This document shows, piece after piece, positions 1 through 7,737 of a stretch of DNA of 64,000 bases. Origin of the DNA: Sulfuriferula plumbiphila (GTDB lineage: Bacteria > Pseudomonadota > Gammaproteobacteria > Burkholderiales > Sulfuriferulaceae). The translations under genes were made by a program, and so were the position numbers. The notes beneath the pieces were generated by a model. That model ran no database searches, was not told the origin of the DNA, and worked only from the letters and a program-made list of their open reading frames with translations. The stretch spans positions 3,350,585-3,414,584 of the forward strand of contig NZ_AP021884.1 in assembly GCF_009938015.1 (NCBI RefSeq), written 5' to 3'. Position 1 is the stretch's first letter, and each line of letters starts with the position of its first letter.

Positions 1-260
1 GCCATACCGACCGCATCGGCAGTGACGCATACAACCTGAAACTTTCGGAACGCCGCGCGGATTCAGTGAAGGACTATCTGGTAAGCAAGGGTATACCGGC
101 CAACCTTATTAATGCGAAGGGCGTAGGCAAGGCCAATCCAGTTACCAAGCCAGGGGAATGCGCCGGACGGAAGAGCCCGAAAGTCATCGCCTGCCTGCAG
201 CCGGACCGCCGCGTGGAAGTGGAAGTGACTGCTACCAAAGAGCCGGCACCAGCAAATTAA
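1..260 (+). CDS. OmpA-family C-terminal domain protein (5' end outside window)
   Basis: The reading frame is open from the left edge (first full codon at 3) to a TAA at 258-260, so only the last 85 residues are present. They match the end of an OmpA-type peptidoglycan-binding domain: HTDRIGS, then [16 protein letters not shown], then the closing DRRVEVEV. In this family these elements contact diaminopimelate and anchor the outer membrane to the murein. An insertion with two cysteines ([16 protein letters not shown]) before DRRVEVEV is common in proteobacterial OmpA proteins. The N-terminal part, which could be a barrel, a lipoprotein or a plain linker, lies outside the window, so the exact family member cannot be named. 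Confidence 0.85.
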   Translation, partial: HTDRIGSDAYNLKLSERRADSVKDYLVSKGIPANLINAKGVGKANPVTKPGECAGRKSPKVIACLQPDRRVEVEVTATKEPAPAN

Positions 261-770
261 TAGTATAAGGATACCTGCTGCTTGGCGCGCCTTTTGCAGC
301 AGGTCATCCGCGGTTTGCATTTGAATTGTTTAGCCAACAGACAATTCAAAATTTTCTATTTGCCGTTTTATCACGGCGATAAAGACAAAGCGCCTTAAGA
401 CAACTGCGTGGCCTATTCCAGACTTGCTTTAAATCACAAGGAACACCGCTGTTCCGGCAAAGGTTGCGCGGTTTTCGTTTTCTACGCACAAGGCTGGAGT
501 CGTTGTCCAGGATTGCTTCCCCCTCACCCGCCGGCCACCTTCATTTTCACCCGAAATTTCCTGTAAAAGCAAACACGCCGCCATCTTTCCGCCAGTAGCG
601 GGCAAGGTGATGCGCTCGTGCGCAGCAATAGTTAATTTCGATTGCAGCATTTGAAATAAACAATTGGTTAAATGATGTAGCGTGAGCTTAAATGGAAGCT
701 GTGCAAACGCCCTTAGTGTTTGCATGGAATGTATTCATTTTGTACATCTTGTACATCAAAGGAGATGAAG
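261..770. other. Intergenic region with a dyad upstream of catalase
   Basis: No convincing gene is seen in these 510 bases. A hairpin with 9-bp arms (273-281 and 296-304) follows the OmpA-like gene but has no T tract, so it is not a classical terminator. A perfect 7-bp dyad, TGCAAAC at 702-708 and GTTTGCA at 718-724, lies just before the catalase start and could be an operator. A tandem TGTACATC-type repeat at 741-756 precedes the ribosome binding site. Small open frames here have unnatural composition. Confidence 0.4.
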
Positions 771-2237
771 ATGAGCGAATGCCCTTATATGACCACTGCC
801 GCCGGTACGCCAGTAGCGGACAACCAGAACTCCGAGACCGCCGGTCCGCGCGGTCCGGTGCTGATGCAAGACTACCAATTGATGGAAAAAATGGCGCACT
901 TCAACCGCGAGCGCGTGCCGGAACGGGTGGTGCACGCCAAGGGCGCAGGTGCTTACGGCAAATTCACCGTCACCGGTGACATTTCAAAATACACCCGCGC
1001 CAAGCTGTTTTCCAGGGTAGGCAACAGTTGCGAGATGTTCGCGCGTTTCTCCACTGTGGCGGGGGAACTGGGCTCGGCCGATACGGCGCGCGACCCGCGT
1101 GGCTTTGCCCTCAAGTTTTACACCGAGGAAGGCAACTGGGACATGGTGGGCAACAATACGCCGGTGTTCTTCATACGTGATCCACTGAAGTTTTCCGATT
1201 TCATTCATTCGCAAAAACGTGACCCCGCTACCGGCCTGCGTGACAACACCATGCAGTGGGATTTCTGGAGCCTGTCGCCGGAATCGCTGCATCAAGTCAC
1301 CACGCTGTTTTCCGACCGCGGCATTCCCGCTACCTATCGCAACATGAACGGCTACTCCAGCCATACCTATAGTCTGTGGAACGACCAGGGCGAACGCTAC
1401 TGGGTGAAATGGCACTTCAAAACCCTGCAGGGCATCAAGACCTTGACCAATGAACAAGCCAGCGAAATTGCGGGCAGCGATCTGGACTACCATCGGCGCG
1501 ACTTGCACGCCGCGATTGAACGCGGCGAATTTCCGAAATGGAAAGTACAGGTGCAGATCATGCCTGAGAAAGAGGCCGAGACTTACCCCATCCACCCGTT
1601 CGACCTCACCAAAGTCTGGCCGCACAAGGATTACCCGCCGATTGATGTCGGCATCATGGAGCTGAACCGCAACCCGCAGAACTACTTTGCGGAAGTGGAA
1701 CAGGCTGCGTTCGAGCCCGGCAATATGCCCCCCGGCATAGGTGCTTCGCCGGACAAAGTGCTGCAGGCACGGCTGTTGTCCTACCCGGACGCGCACCGCT
1801 ACCGTATCGGCATCAATTATGCCGCGCTGGATGTGAACAAGCCGCAATGTCCGGTGCAGACTTACCACCGCGACGGGCAGACGCGCTTTGACGGCAACAA
1901 CGGTGGCGCGGTCAATTACCAGCCCAACAGCTTCGACGGGCCGGTGGAATATCCGCGTATGAAAGAACCGCCATTGAAGATCAGCGGTGACGCCGACCGC
2001 TACAACCACCGTGACGGCAACGAGGACTACAGCCAGGCGGGCGACCTGTACCGGCTGATGAACGCCGGCCAGAAAACCCAGCTCATCGGCAACCTGGTGG
2101 GCGCGTTAAAACCGGTGCCGCGCTTTATCCAGGCACGCCAGATCGGGCATTTCTACAAGGCTGATCCGGAATATGGCAGCCGCGTGGCAGATGGCCTGGG
2201 CATCAAGATCGACGAGATCATCGGCAAGGTGGCGTAA
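771..2237 (+). CDS. katA: Catalase (monofunctional haem catalase)
   Basis: This enzyme converts hydrogen peroxide to water and oxygen. The chosen ATG at 771 is preceded by AAAGGAG at 758-764 and gives 488 residues, the size of small-subunit clade 3 catalases; an upstream in-frame TTG at 720 has no ribosome site. The catalytic histidine is H55 in [12 protein letters not shown], the distal asparagine lies in [12 protein letters not shown] near residue 128, and the haem-ligand tyrosine is in [14 protein letters not shown]. The gene stands alone and converges on a histidine kinase gene. The dyad at 702-724 is a candidate operator, but no OxyR or Fur motif was recognised. Confidence 0.96.
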   Translation: MSECPYMTTAAGTPVADNQNSETAGPRGPVLMQDYQLMEKMAHFNRERVPERVVHAKGAGAYGKFTVTGDISKYTRAKLFSRVGNSCEMFARFSTVAGELGSADTARDPRGFALKFYTEEGNWDMVGNNTPVFFIRDPLKFSDFIHSQKRDPATGLRDNTMQWDFWSLSPESLHQVTTLFSDRGIPATYRNMNGYSSHTYSLWNDQGERYWVKWHFKTLQGIKTLTNEQASEIAGSDLDYHRRDLHAAIERGEFPKWKVQVQIMPEKEAETYPIHPFDLTKVWPHKDYPPIDVGIMELNRNPQNYFAEVEQAAFEPGNMPPGIGASPDKVLQARLLSYPDAHRYRIGINYAALDVNKPQCPVQTYHRDGQTRFDGNNGGAVNYQPNSFDGPVEYPRMKEPPLKISGDADRYNHRDGNEDYSQAGDLYRLMNAGQKTQLIGNLVGALKPVPRFIQARQIGHFYKADPEYGSRVADGLGIKIDEIIGKVA

Positions 2238-2291
2238 TTGACGCCAGATGGGCTAGCGTCGCGTTGCAAGCCAGGGCGCGGTGTTGCCCGA

Positions 2292-3599
2292 CTACTTCCG
2301 GAACGCTACGCTGACCAGCAGCCCGGCTCCCGCCGGGTTATCTGCCAGACGCACCGTGGCGGCATGATGCTCGGCGATGTTGCGGACGATTGCCAGCCCC
2401 AGCCCGCTACCTGTGACGCCGCTGCCTTCGCGCCGATAGAAGCGGTCAAATACGCGCTCGCGTTCGGCAACCGGAATGCCGGTGCCGCTATCCTGCACAC
2501 TGAGTATGGGCTGGCCGTTCACACTCTGCACGTTGACGTCTACACGCCCGCCCGGCGGGGTGTAACGGATGGCATTGTCGACCAGATTGCCGAGCAGGAT
2601 GCGCAGGCTATCGGCGTGGCCTTGCACCACCACATCCCCGGCATCCGCGGCCACACCCAGATCAATATGACGACTCTCGGCCAGCGGATTTTGCTCGGCC
2701 ACCACTTGCTGGGCGAGTTTATGCAAGTTTACCGCGTCGAACTTGCGCGCTTGCAGACGCGGCTCGTGGCGCGCCAGGGTGAGTAGCTGTTGCACCAGAT
2801 GGGTGGCGCGATCCAGGCGTTCGTCCAGCTTGGTGAAGGCGGCGCTGCGCTGTGCAGTGGTGCCGGCGCGTTCGGCCAGCTGCAATTGCAGCTTGAGCGC
2901 AGTCAGTGGCGTACGCAGCTCGTGCGCGGCGTCGGCGACGAAGGCGCGCTGCGTGGCGAGTGCCTGATCGAGGCGGTCCAGCAGGTTATTCAAGGCATCC
3001 ACCAGGGGGCGTATTTCCGGTGGGAGATTTTCGTTGGGCAACGCCTGCATGGCATCGGGAGAACGCCGCCGCAGCGCGTCGGCGACGCGCTGCAAGGGTG
3101 CCAGACTCCGTCCCACCGCCACCCAGATGAGTAGCGCCAGCGCCGGGATCAACACCAGGAACGGCAGCAGCGAACGCAGTGCCAGCCCCGCCGCCAGTTC
3201 CTGCCGCACCGAGGTGGGCTGGGCGACCTGGATGAAACGGTCGTGCCGTGCCATGCCATACACGCGCCAGCGCTCGTGACGCACCGTCACGGCATGAAAC
3301 CCGCTGGCCTGGTAGCGCGGCAGCGCGTGGCCAGGATTGGACGCATACAGCGCCGCGCCACTACGGCTCCACACCTGCACCACGATGTCCTGATCCTCCT
3401 CCGGGTCGGGGGCCCATAACGGCGGCGTGGACAACGCCAGTTGTGCGGGCAGTGAAACGGCTATCTGCTTGAGCTGGTAATCAAACAGCTCGTTGGCTTC
3501 CTCCTGCACCTGCATATACAGCACCACCCCGGCCAGCAGCGTGCTCACCAGCATCCCGCCCAGCAACCAGATCAGCAACTGCTGACGCAATGGCCTCAT
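2292..3599 (-). CDS. Sensor histidine kinase, QseC/PmrB-like
   Basis: This 435-residue inner-membrane kinase has a transmembrane segment at about 8-28, a periplasmic loop, a second segment at about 143-163, and a HAMP-like linker. The dimerisation domain has the phosphoacceptor H226 in AAHELRTPL. The ATPase domain shows the N box (NLVDNAIRYTPPGG), G1 (DSGTGIP) and G2 (GSGLGLAIV). Its ATG overlaps the regulator's TGA by 4 bp, so the pair is translationally coupled. Kinases of this group sense metals, cationic peptides or catechols; the ligand cannot be read from the sequence. The likely targets are the envelope genes carrying boxes at 6982 and 14670. Confidence 0.93.
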   Translation of the reverse strand: MRPLRQQLLIWLLGGMLVSTLLAGVVLYMQVQEEANELFDYQLKQIAVSLPAQLALSTPPLWAPDPEEDQDIVVQVWSRSGAALYASNPGHALPRYQASGFHAVTVRHERWRVYGMARHDRFIQVAQPTSVRQELAAGLALRSLLPFLVLIPALALLIWVAVGRSLAPLQRVADALRRRSPDAMQALPNENLPPEIRPLVDALNNLLDRLDQALATQRAFVADAAHELRTPLTALKLQLQLAERAGTTAQRSAAFTKLDERLDRATHLVQQLLTLARHEPRLQARKFDAVNLHKLAQQVVAEQNPLAESRHIDLGVAADAGDVVVQGHADSLRILLGNLVDNAIRYTPPGGRVDVNVQSVNGQPILSVQDSGTGIPVAERERVFDRFYRREGSGVTGSGLGLAIVRNIAEHHAATVRLADNPAGAGLLVSVAFRK

Positions 3600-4258
3600 G
3601 TTGCGCTGGCCACCTTGTAGCCGACGCCGCGCACATTGCGGATGAAGTCCGCGCCGAGTTTTTTACGCAGCCGATGGATATACACCTCGACCGCGTTGCT
3701 CTCGATTTCCTCATTCCATCCATAGAGTTTTTCTTCCAGCTGCGCCAGCGACAACACCCGACCAGGCGGGTCGAGCAACGCCTGCAACAGGGCAAATTCG
3801 CGCGCCGACAGGGTCAGCCGCTGACCCTGAAAGCTGGCCTCGTGGCTGGCCGGGTCGAGCGTGAGTCCGGCATGGCTGATACCCGGCTGGGCACGCCCGG
3901 CATGGCGGCGCAACAAGGCACGCACGCGCGCGAACAACTCGTCCAGATCAAACGGCTTGACCAGGTAATCGTCCGCCCCCGCGTCCAGCCCTTTCACCCG
4001 ATCCGGCGTCGCATCGCGCGCGGTGAGAATCAGCACCGGCGCTGCGCCGCCGCGCTTGCGGTAATCCGCCAGCACCTCCAGACCCTGTTTTTTCGGCAAA
4101 CCCAAGTCCAGCAGCACCAGATCGTACACCTGATTGCCCAGCGCCAGCTCTGCGCCGCGTCCGTCGCGCACCCAGTCCACGGCGTAGTTTTCGCCGTGCA
4201 GCCCTTCTTCGACGCTCTCACCGATCATCGCATCGTCTTCTACCAGCAGTATTCTCAT
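3596..4258 (-). CDS. OmpR-family response regulator, QseB/PmrA-like
   Basis: This 220-residue regulator has a receiver domain with the acidic pair E7/D8, phosphoacceptor D51 (LVLLDLGLP), the switch threonine in LTARD and the conserved lysine in VKPFDLDEL. A C-terminal winged helix binds DNA (EVYIHRLRKKLG and VRGVGYK). The ATG at 4258 is used because the upstream extension (to 4324) is not receiver-like. The gene overlaps the kinase by 4 bp and lies 47 bp downstream of the exporter accessory gene. Regulators of this subgroup bind YTTAAK-N5-YTTAAK direct repeats; matching boxes lie upstream of the PepSY gene and of the RND-pump operon in this window. Confidence 0.94.
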   Translation of the reverse strand: MRILLVEDDAMIGESVEEGLHGENYAVDWVRDGRGAELALGNQVYDLVLLDLGLPKKQGLEVLADYRKRGGAAPVLILTARDATPDRVKGLDAGADDYLVKPFDLDELFARVRALLRRHAGRAQPGISHAGLTLDPASHEASFQGQRLTLSAREFALLQALLDPPGRVLSLAQLEEKLYGWNEEIESNAVEVYIHRLRKKLGADFIRNVRGVGYKVASAT

Positions 4259-4305
4259 TGATTTTCCTTTCCCAATGCCAGAACCATCACATCCTACCTG
4301 GGAGA

Positions 4306-4824
4306 TTATCGCCGCAAACGCCAACCGGCGAAGGCTGCGATCAGCAACGGCATGCCCAGCGCCACCGGCAGGATACGCCCGGATTCGATAGTGGGTTTGC
4401 GCTCGACATGAAAGTCGGCGAATGGGCTGGCCAACAGTGTGCTGGCGGTGCGTTCCGCAGCGCTGATCACCACGCGGTAATTACCCGCCTGGATCAAGCG
4501 TATCGGCCAGTCGACGCTGAAGCTTTGTCCCGGTGCGAGGCTGGGCCGCAGCACGGCTTTGTGCGCGCTCCAGTCTTCCAGATCCACCGGCTGCTCCTTG
4601 CCCGGATCAACCTGCACCAGGCTGATCCATGCCACCAGCCCTGAAACAGGCTGGCGGCCGGTGTTCTTGATCACGCTGTGGAACTTCAACCAGTCACCCA
4701 TTTTCGGCTGCGCCGGGTTCTGGGGATCGGGCACCAGGGTGATTTGCACCGGCGCATCGGCCCAGGCCGAACCGGCTCCCAACAACACCCCCAGCAGCGC
4801 AAATAATGACATCATGCGTTTCAT
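4306..4824 (-). CDS. Exported, membrane-anchored accessory protein of the ABC exporter
   Basis: This 172-residue protein begins with a signal peptide (MKRMMSLFALLGVLLGAGSA, cleavage near AWA) and ends in a hydrophobic segment followed by RRR, so the bulk should lie in the periplasm anchored by its C-terminus. The middle looks like an immunoglobulin-type beta domain (HSVIKNTGRQPVSG, LAPGQSFSVDWPIR, AGNYRVVIS), as found in proteins that accompany Nos/Cop-type ABC-2 exporters. It lies 9 bp downstream of the permease gene. I do not recognise a named family; a role as periplasmic partner of the exporter is inferred from position. Confidence 0.75.
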   Translation of the reverse strand: MKRMMSLFALLGVLLGAGSAWADAPVQITLVPDPQNPAQPKMGDWLKFHSVIKNTGRQPVSGLVAWISLVQVDPGKEQPVDLEDWSAHKAVLRPSLAPGQSFSVDWPIRLIQAGNYRVVISAAERTASTLLASPFADFHVERKPTIESGRILPVALGMPLLIAAFAGWRLRR

Positions 4825-4833
4825 GGCAGTCTC

Positions 4834-5586
4834 CTAGATTTCCATGGTCCGGGCGCTGCGCCGGGCGAACCACCATGCCAGCGCAAGCCAGATGAGCGTT
4901 ACCGACAAGCGGCCCAGTTGCATGCTGAACGGCTGCGAGTCGATCACCACACTGTCGAAGGTATTGAGCGCGGCGGAGAACGGATTAACCATGTCGAACA
5001 GCTTGCCCAGCGTGCTTTGCCGCAAGCTTGGCCCGATCAGCAGCGGGCTTGCCAGCAACATCAGCGTGATGAGTGCGGCCAGAAGCGCCGTACGCACATT
5101 GCCGAAACGCGCCGACAGGCCAATCGCGTAAAAGCCGAACCCCAGTGCCACCGGGGTACCGAACAACGCCAGATAAGCGATCGCCTGCACCAGGTTCTGG
5201 CCGCTGCTGCCCACCGCCCACAGGTAAGGCAGGCTCAGCGCGTACATCAATACCCACGCGGCCACCTGTCCGCCCATTTTGCCCAGCACCATTTGCGTCG
5301 TGGTGAGCGGGGTAAGCAGCAGCGGAATCAGCGTGCCGCGCTCCTTTTCGCCGGCAATGGCGTCGCTGCCGAGCACCAGCGCCAGCAATCCGCCCAGCGC
5401 GGTGATCGTGCCCATCACCATGTACACCACTTGCGCATTATCCAGCAGGCTCAATTCGGTGTTGCTCACCAGCAATAATGCGAGCACCGAGAGAATGACG
5501 GAGAGTGCCAGCAGCCAACCCAATCCGCGCCCGCTGCCCAGCAGTTCACCGCTTTCCTTGCTGGCGATCAAGATAATCGGATTCAT
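4834..5586 (-). CDS. ABC-2 type transporter permease (NosY-like)
   Basis: This 250-residue integral membrane protein has about six hydrophobic segments. The motif DAIAGEKERGTL near residue 80, followed by LLLTPLTTTQMVLGK, is typical of NosY-like ABC-2 permeases. The ATG at 5586 overlaps the ATPase stop (ATGA), which fixes the start; the longer upstream frame runs inside the ATPase gene and is not native. It forms an exporter with the ATPase encoded upstream. The substrate is not evident; envelope stress or peptide export is suggested by the neighbouring two-component system and PepSY gene. Confidence 0.9.
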   Translation of the reverse strand: MNPIILIASKESGELLGSGRGLGWLLALSVILSVLALLLVSNTELSLLDNAQVVYMVMGTITALGGLLALVLGSDAIAGEKERGTLIPLLLTPLTTTQMVLGKMGGQVAAWVLMYALSLPYLWAVGSSGQNLVQAIAYLALFGTPVALGFGFYAIGLSARFGNVRTALLAALITLMLLASPLLIGPSLRQSTLGKLFDMVNPFSAALNTFDSVVIDSQPFSMQLGRLSVTLIWLALAWWFARRSARTMEI

Positions 5587-6500
5587 GCCGCCACCTCCGT
5601 TTCCGTAATGCCCAGATAAAGCGCTTCCAGCCCGCCGTCCTCGCTGCGGATCTCGATAATGCGCCAGCCCAGCGCGAACAGCGCCCGCCACGCTGCGTCG
5701 GGATGAATGCCCGGCGCGATATCCAGGTGCAGCCATCCGCCCTCCTGCGCCAGCAGATTCACCCCCTGCGGTAGCGCGCCTGATGCGGTGCCGGGCGAAG
5801 CCACCCGCAGCCGGTAACGGCTGGCGCCGGTCTTTTCCGCCAGCAACTCGGTCAGCACCCCTTCGAGCAGGGTTTTGCCCTGGTGGATAATGCCAATGCG
5901 GCTGCACAGGCGGTCCACGTCGTCCAGAAGATGCGTGCACAGCAGAATGCCCACGCCGTGCTCGCGGCTCAATGCCAGCAACACGTCGTGGATCTCGCGC
6001 CGGCCGCGCGGATCGAGTCCGTTGGTGGGCTCGTCCAGAATCAATAATGGTGGATCATTGAGCAGCGCCCGCGCCAACCCCAGGCGCTGTTTCATGCCAC
6101 ACGAATAAGTTTTTATCGCCTGCCGGTTTGCCGCGCTCAGACCGACCTGCTCCATGCGCCGCACCATTTCATCCGCGCTCAATTCGCGGCCATATAGCCG
6201 GGCCATCCAGTGCAGGTAGCCGTGTGCGCTCATCCAGCCATAGAACCCGGAATCCTCAGCCAGCACACCGATCTTTCCGTGCAATTCCCGCTTTTGCCGC
6301 AGCGGGGCCAGGCCCATCACATTGACCTTGCCAGAATCCGCCGCACGCAGACCGGTCAATACTGAAAGCGTCGTGCTCTTGCCTGCCCCGTTAGGGCCAA
6401 GCAGACCGTAAATTTCACCCTCCTGCATGGTTAAACGTACGTCGCTAAGAACTGGATTGGCGTGTATCGATAATTTCAAATCCGCGACTTCGATCAGCAT
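5583..6500 (-). CDS. ABC transporter ATP-binding protein
   Basis: This 305-residue ATPase has a Walker A motif (GLLGPNGAGKSTT), an ABC signature in the variant form TYSCGMKQRLGLARALL, Walker B (LLILDEPTNGLDPRG) and the switch histidine (LLCTHLLDDV). A C-terminal extension of about 80 residues is usual for NosF/CcmA-type exporter ATPases. The start at 6500 has a strong GGAGGGG site 3-10 bases upstream. The PepSY terminator ends only 35 bases before this start, so the gene is expressed either by read-through or from a promoter squeezed into this gap. Confidence 0.93.
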   Translation of the reverse strand: MLIEVADLKLSIHANPVLSDVRLTMQEGEIYGLLGPNGAGKSTTLSVLTGLRAADSGKVNVMGLAPLRQKRELHGKIGVLAEDSGFYGWMSAHGYLHWMARLYGRELSADEMVRRMEQVGLSAANRQAIKTYSCGMKQRLGLARALLNDPPLLILDEPTNGLDPRGRREIHDVLLALSREHGVGILLCTHLLDDVDRLCSRIGIIHQGKTLLEGVLTELLAEKTGASRYRLRVASPGTASGALPQGVNLLAQEGGWLHLDIAPGIHPDAAWRALFALGWRIIEIRSEDGGLEALYLGITETEVAA

Positions 6501-6534
6501 TTTCCCCTCCTGAAACTTGAAAACAGGCCGATGT

Positions 6535-6557
6535 AAAAACCCCGCCAAGGGGCGGGG
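6535..6557 (-). terminator. Rho-independent terminator after the PepSY gene
   Basis: Read on the minus strand, a perfect 7-bp GC stem (CCCCGCC / GGCGGGG, loop CCTT) is followed by five T residues. It lies between the PepSY gene and the same-strand exporter operon, so it should end or attenuate the PepSY transcript. Confidence 0.9.
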
Positions 6558-6576
6558 CAGGGCAGGTCACGTTTAT

Positions 6577-6909
6577 TTAGTCGGGGTTAGGCCCTTCCGC
6601 CTTGTTTTCCAGCACCTTGCCGGTTTGCGCGTCCACGCCGACCTCGTGGGTGACCTTACCCTGACGAATATCGAACGAATAACGCAAACCGCTGCCGCCA
6701 TTTTCCTTTTCCAGCTCCTCGTCAGTAATCTTGCCGGGGTGCGCCTTGAGTGCAATGGTGCGCGCTTCCGTCATGCCTACTTTGGCATCGCGGGCAAATT
6801 TCTCGCCGGTGTAGGCATGGGCGGCTACTGCGCCACCGAACAGCGCGGCGGCCATTACCAAGGTAATAAAGCGTGGGTTACGAACAGTTTTTAATGCACG
6901 GTTACTCAT
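6577..6909 (-). CDS. PepSY-domain periplasmic protein
   Basis: This 110-residue protein has a signal peptide ending near AAHA. It then carries a single PepSY domain: MTEARTIALKAHPGKITDEELEKE, RYSFDIRQGKVTHEVGVDAQTGKVLEN. Such small periplasmic proteins often sit next to PmrAB/QseBC-like two-component systems and are induced by them. The ATG at 6909 has an AGGAG site upstream. A PmrA/QseB-type box (6982-6998) and a -10 hexamer precede it, and a terminator follows it. The molecular function of stand-alone PepSY proteins is not established; binding of peptides or cations in the periplasm is usually assumed. Confidence 0.9.
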   Translation of the reverse strand: MSNRALKTVRNPRFITLVMAAALFGGAVAAHAYTGEKFARDAKVGMTEARTIALKAHPGKITDEELEKENGGSGLRYSFDIRQGKVTHEVGVDAQTGKVLENKAEGPNPD

Positions 6910-6965
6910 AATGTTGCTCCTGATTAAATCAATGCGGACAGGCAAAATTACCTTACCGGGATTTC

Positions 6966-6998
6966 ATCCTAGACCGGGCAACTTAAGGCAAACTTAAA
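6966..6998 (-). promoter_or_regulatory. PmrA/QseB-type box and -10 element for the PepSY gene
   Basis: On the minus strand the sequence TTTAAG-TTTGC-CTTAAG (6998-6982) fits the YTTAAK-N5-YTTAAK consensus of PmrA/QseB-family regulators exactly. After 10 bases it is followed by TAGGAT (6971-6966), a plausible -10. There is no good -35, as expected for an activator that replaces it. Binding by the regulator at 3596-4258 is inferred. Confidence 0.72.
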
Positions 6999-7024
6999 CG
7001 CCTGCATCACAGCGCACAAAAACA

Positions 7025-7627
7025 TCAGTCGTCATTATCGTCATTCCAGTCACGGTGGTGCACCGGTTTGTAGCCGCGCTGACCGCGCCAGTTGTCACGG
7101 CCATAGTCGCCATTGTTATTCGCCACCGCCACATTTACGTCAATGAAGCGACCGGGGTTGTAGGGCAGCGTGGTACTCATGTTGCGCCCCTGATAACGGT
7201 AGACCACATGGTAGCCGCTGACTACCTGGCGATAGTTGTCGCGGGTCTGACAACGTTCCACCTGGCGCGGCTGCGAGTAACCATAGCTGCGGCCGTTGTT
7301 GCTGATGTTATCGCCCACCAGCGCACCGGTCACCGCACCCACCGCGGCGGCGGCAGTACGGCCATTACCCTGCCCCACGGTATTGCCGAGCAGGCCGCCG
7401 ACCACGCCGCCGATGAGGGCGCCGCCGTAGGAGCGTGGCTCATTACGATATTCGCTGCCCACCGTTTCGGTCCAGCACTCGCGGCGCGGCTCGTTCACCT
7501 GCTGGTAAATCGGCGTGGAAGACAGCACCTGCGCACGGTCGCTGAAATACTCGGGGCGGTCAGCAAGTGCAGCAGTGCTAAGCGCCATCATGGCAATTGC
7601 GCCGGCGGTCAGTTGGGTTGTACGCAT
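7025..7627 (-). CDS. Glycine-zipper 2TM outer-membrane-associated protein
   Basis: This 200-residue protein has a signal peptide (to about ALA-DRPEYF). It then has a region rich in Arg and Cys, a glycine-zipper helical hairpin (GGALIGGVVGGLLGNTVGQG, then AVGAVTGALVGDNI), and a C-terminal part with CQTRDNYRQVVSGYHVVYRYQG that is typical of Rick_17kDa/SlyB-like proteins. The tail is rich in Asp, Asn and His. The start at 7627 has GGAGATC just upstream. It is a likely envelope-integrity protein without an enzymatic role. A second paralogous protein is encoded at 35537-36088. Confidence 0.85.
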   Translation of the reverse strand: MRTTQLTAGAIAMMALSTAALADRPEYFSDRAQVLSSTPIYQQVNEPRRECWTETVGSEYRNEPRSYGGALIGGVVGGLLGNTVGQGNGRTAAAAVGAVTGALVGDNISNNGRSYGYSQPRQVERCQTRDNYRQVVSGYHVVYRYQGRNMSTTLPYNPGRFIDVNVAVANNNGDYGRDNWRGQRGYKPVHHRDWNDDNDD

Positions 7628-7737
7628 GATTGATCTCCTTGTCGTGATGTGGCAATCCGTTTTCGAATCCACGCTTGCATCATGGCCGACAAGCGTTTCT
7701 GCGCCATTTCCGACTGCATCGTAACTGTAACAGTGTG

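Noticed and set aside
273..304. Terminator after the OmpA-like gene
   Set aside because: The hairpin is good but no T tract follows on either strand.
984..2009. Minus-strand open frame of 341 codons inside catalase
   Set aside because: The catalase frame has all catalytic motifs; the opposite frame has none.
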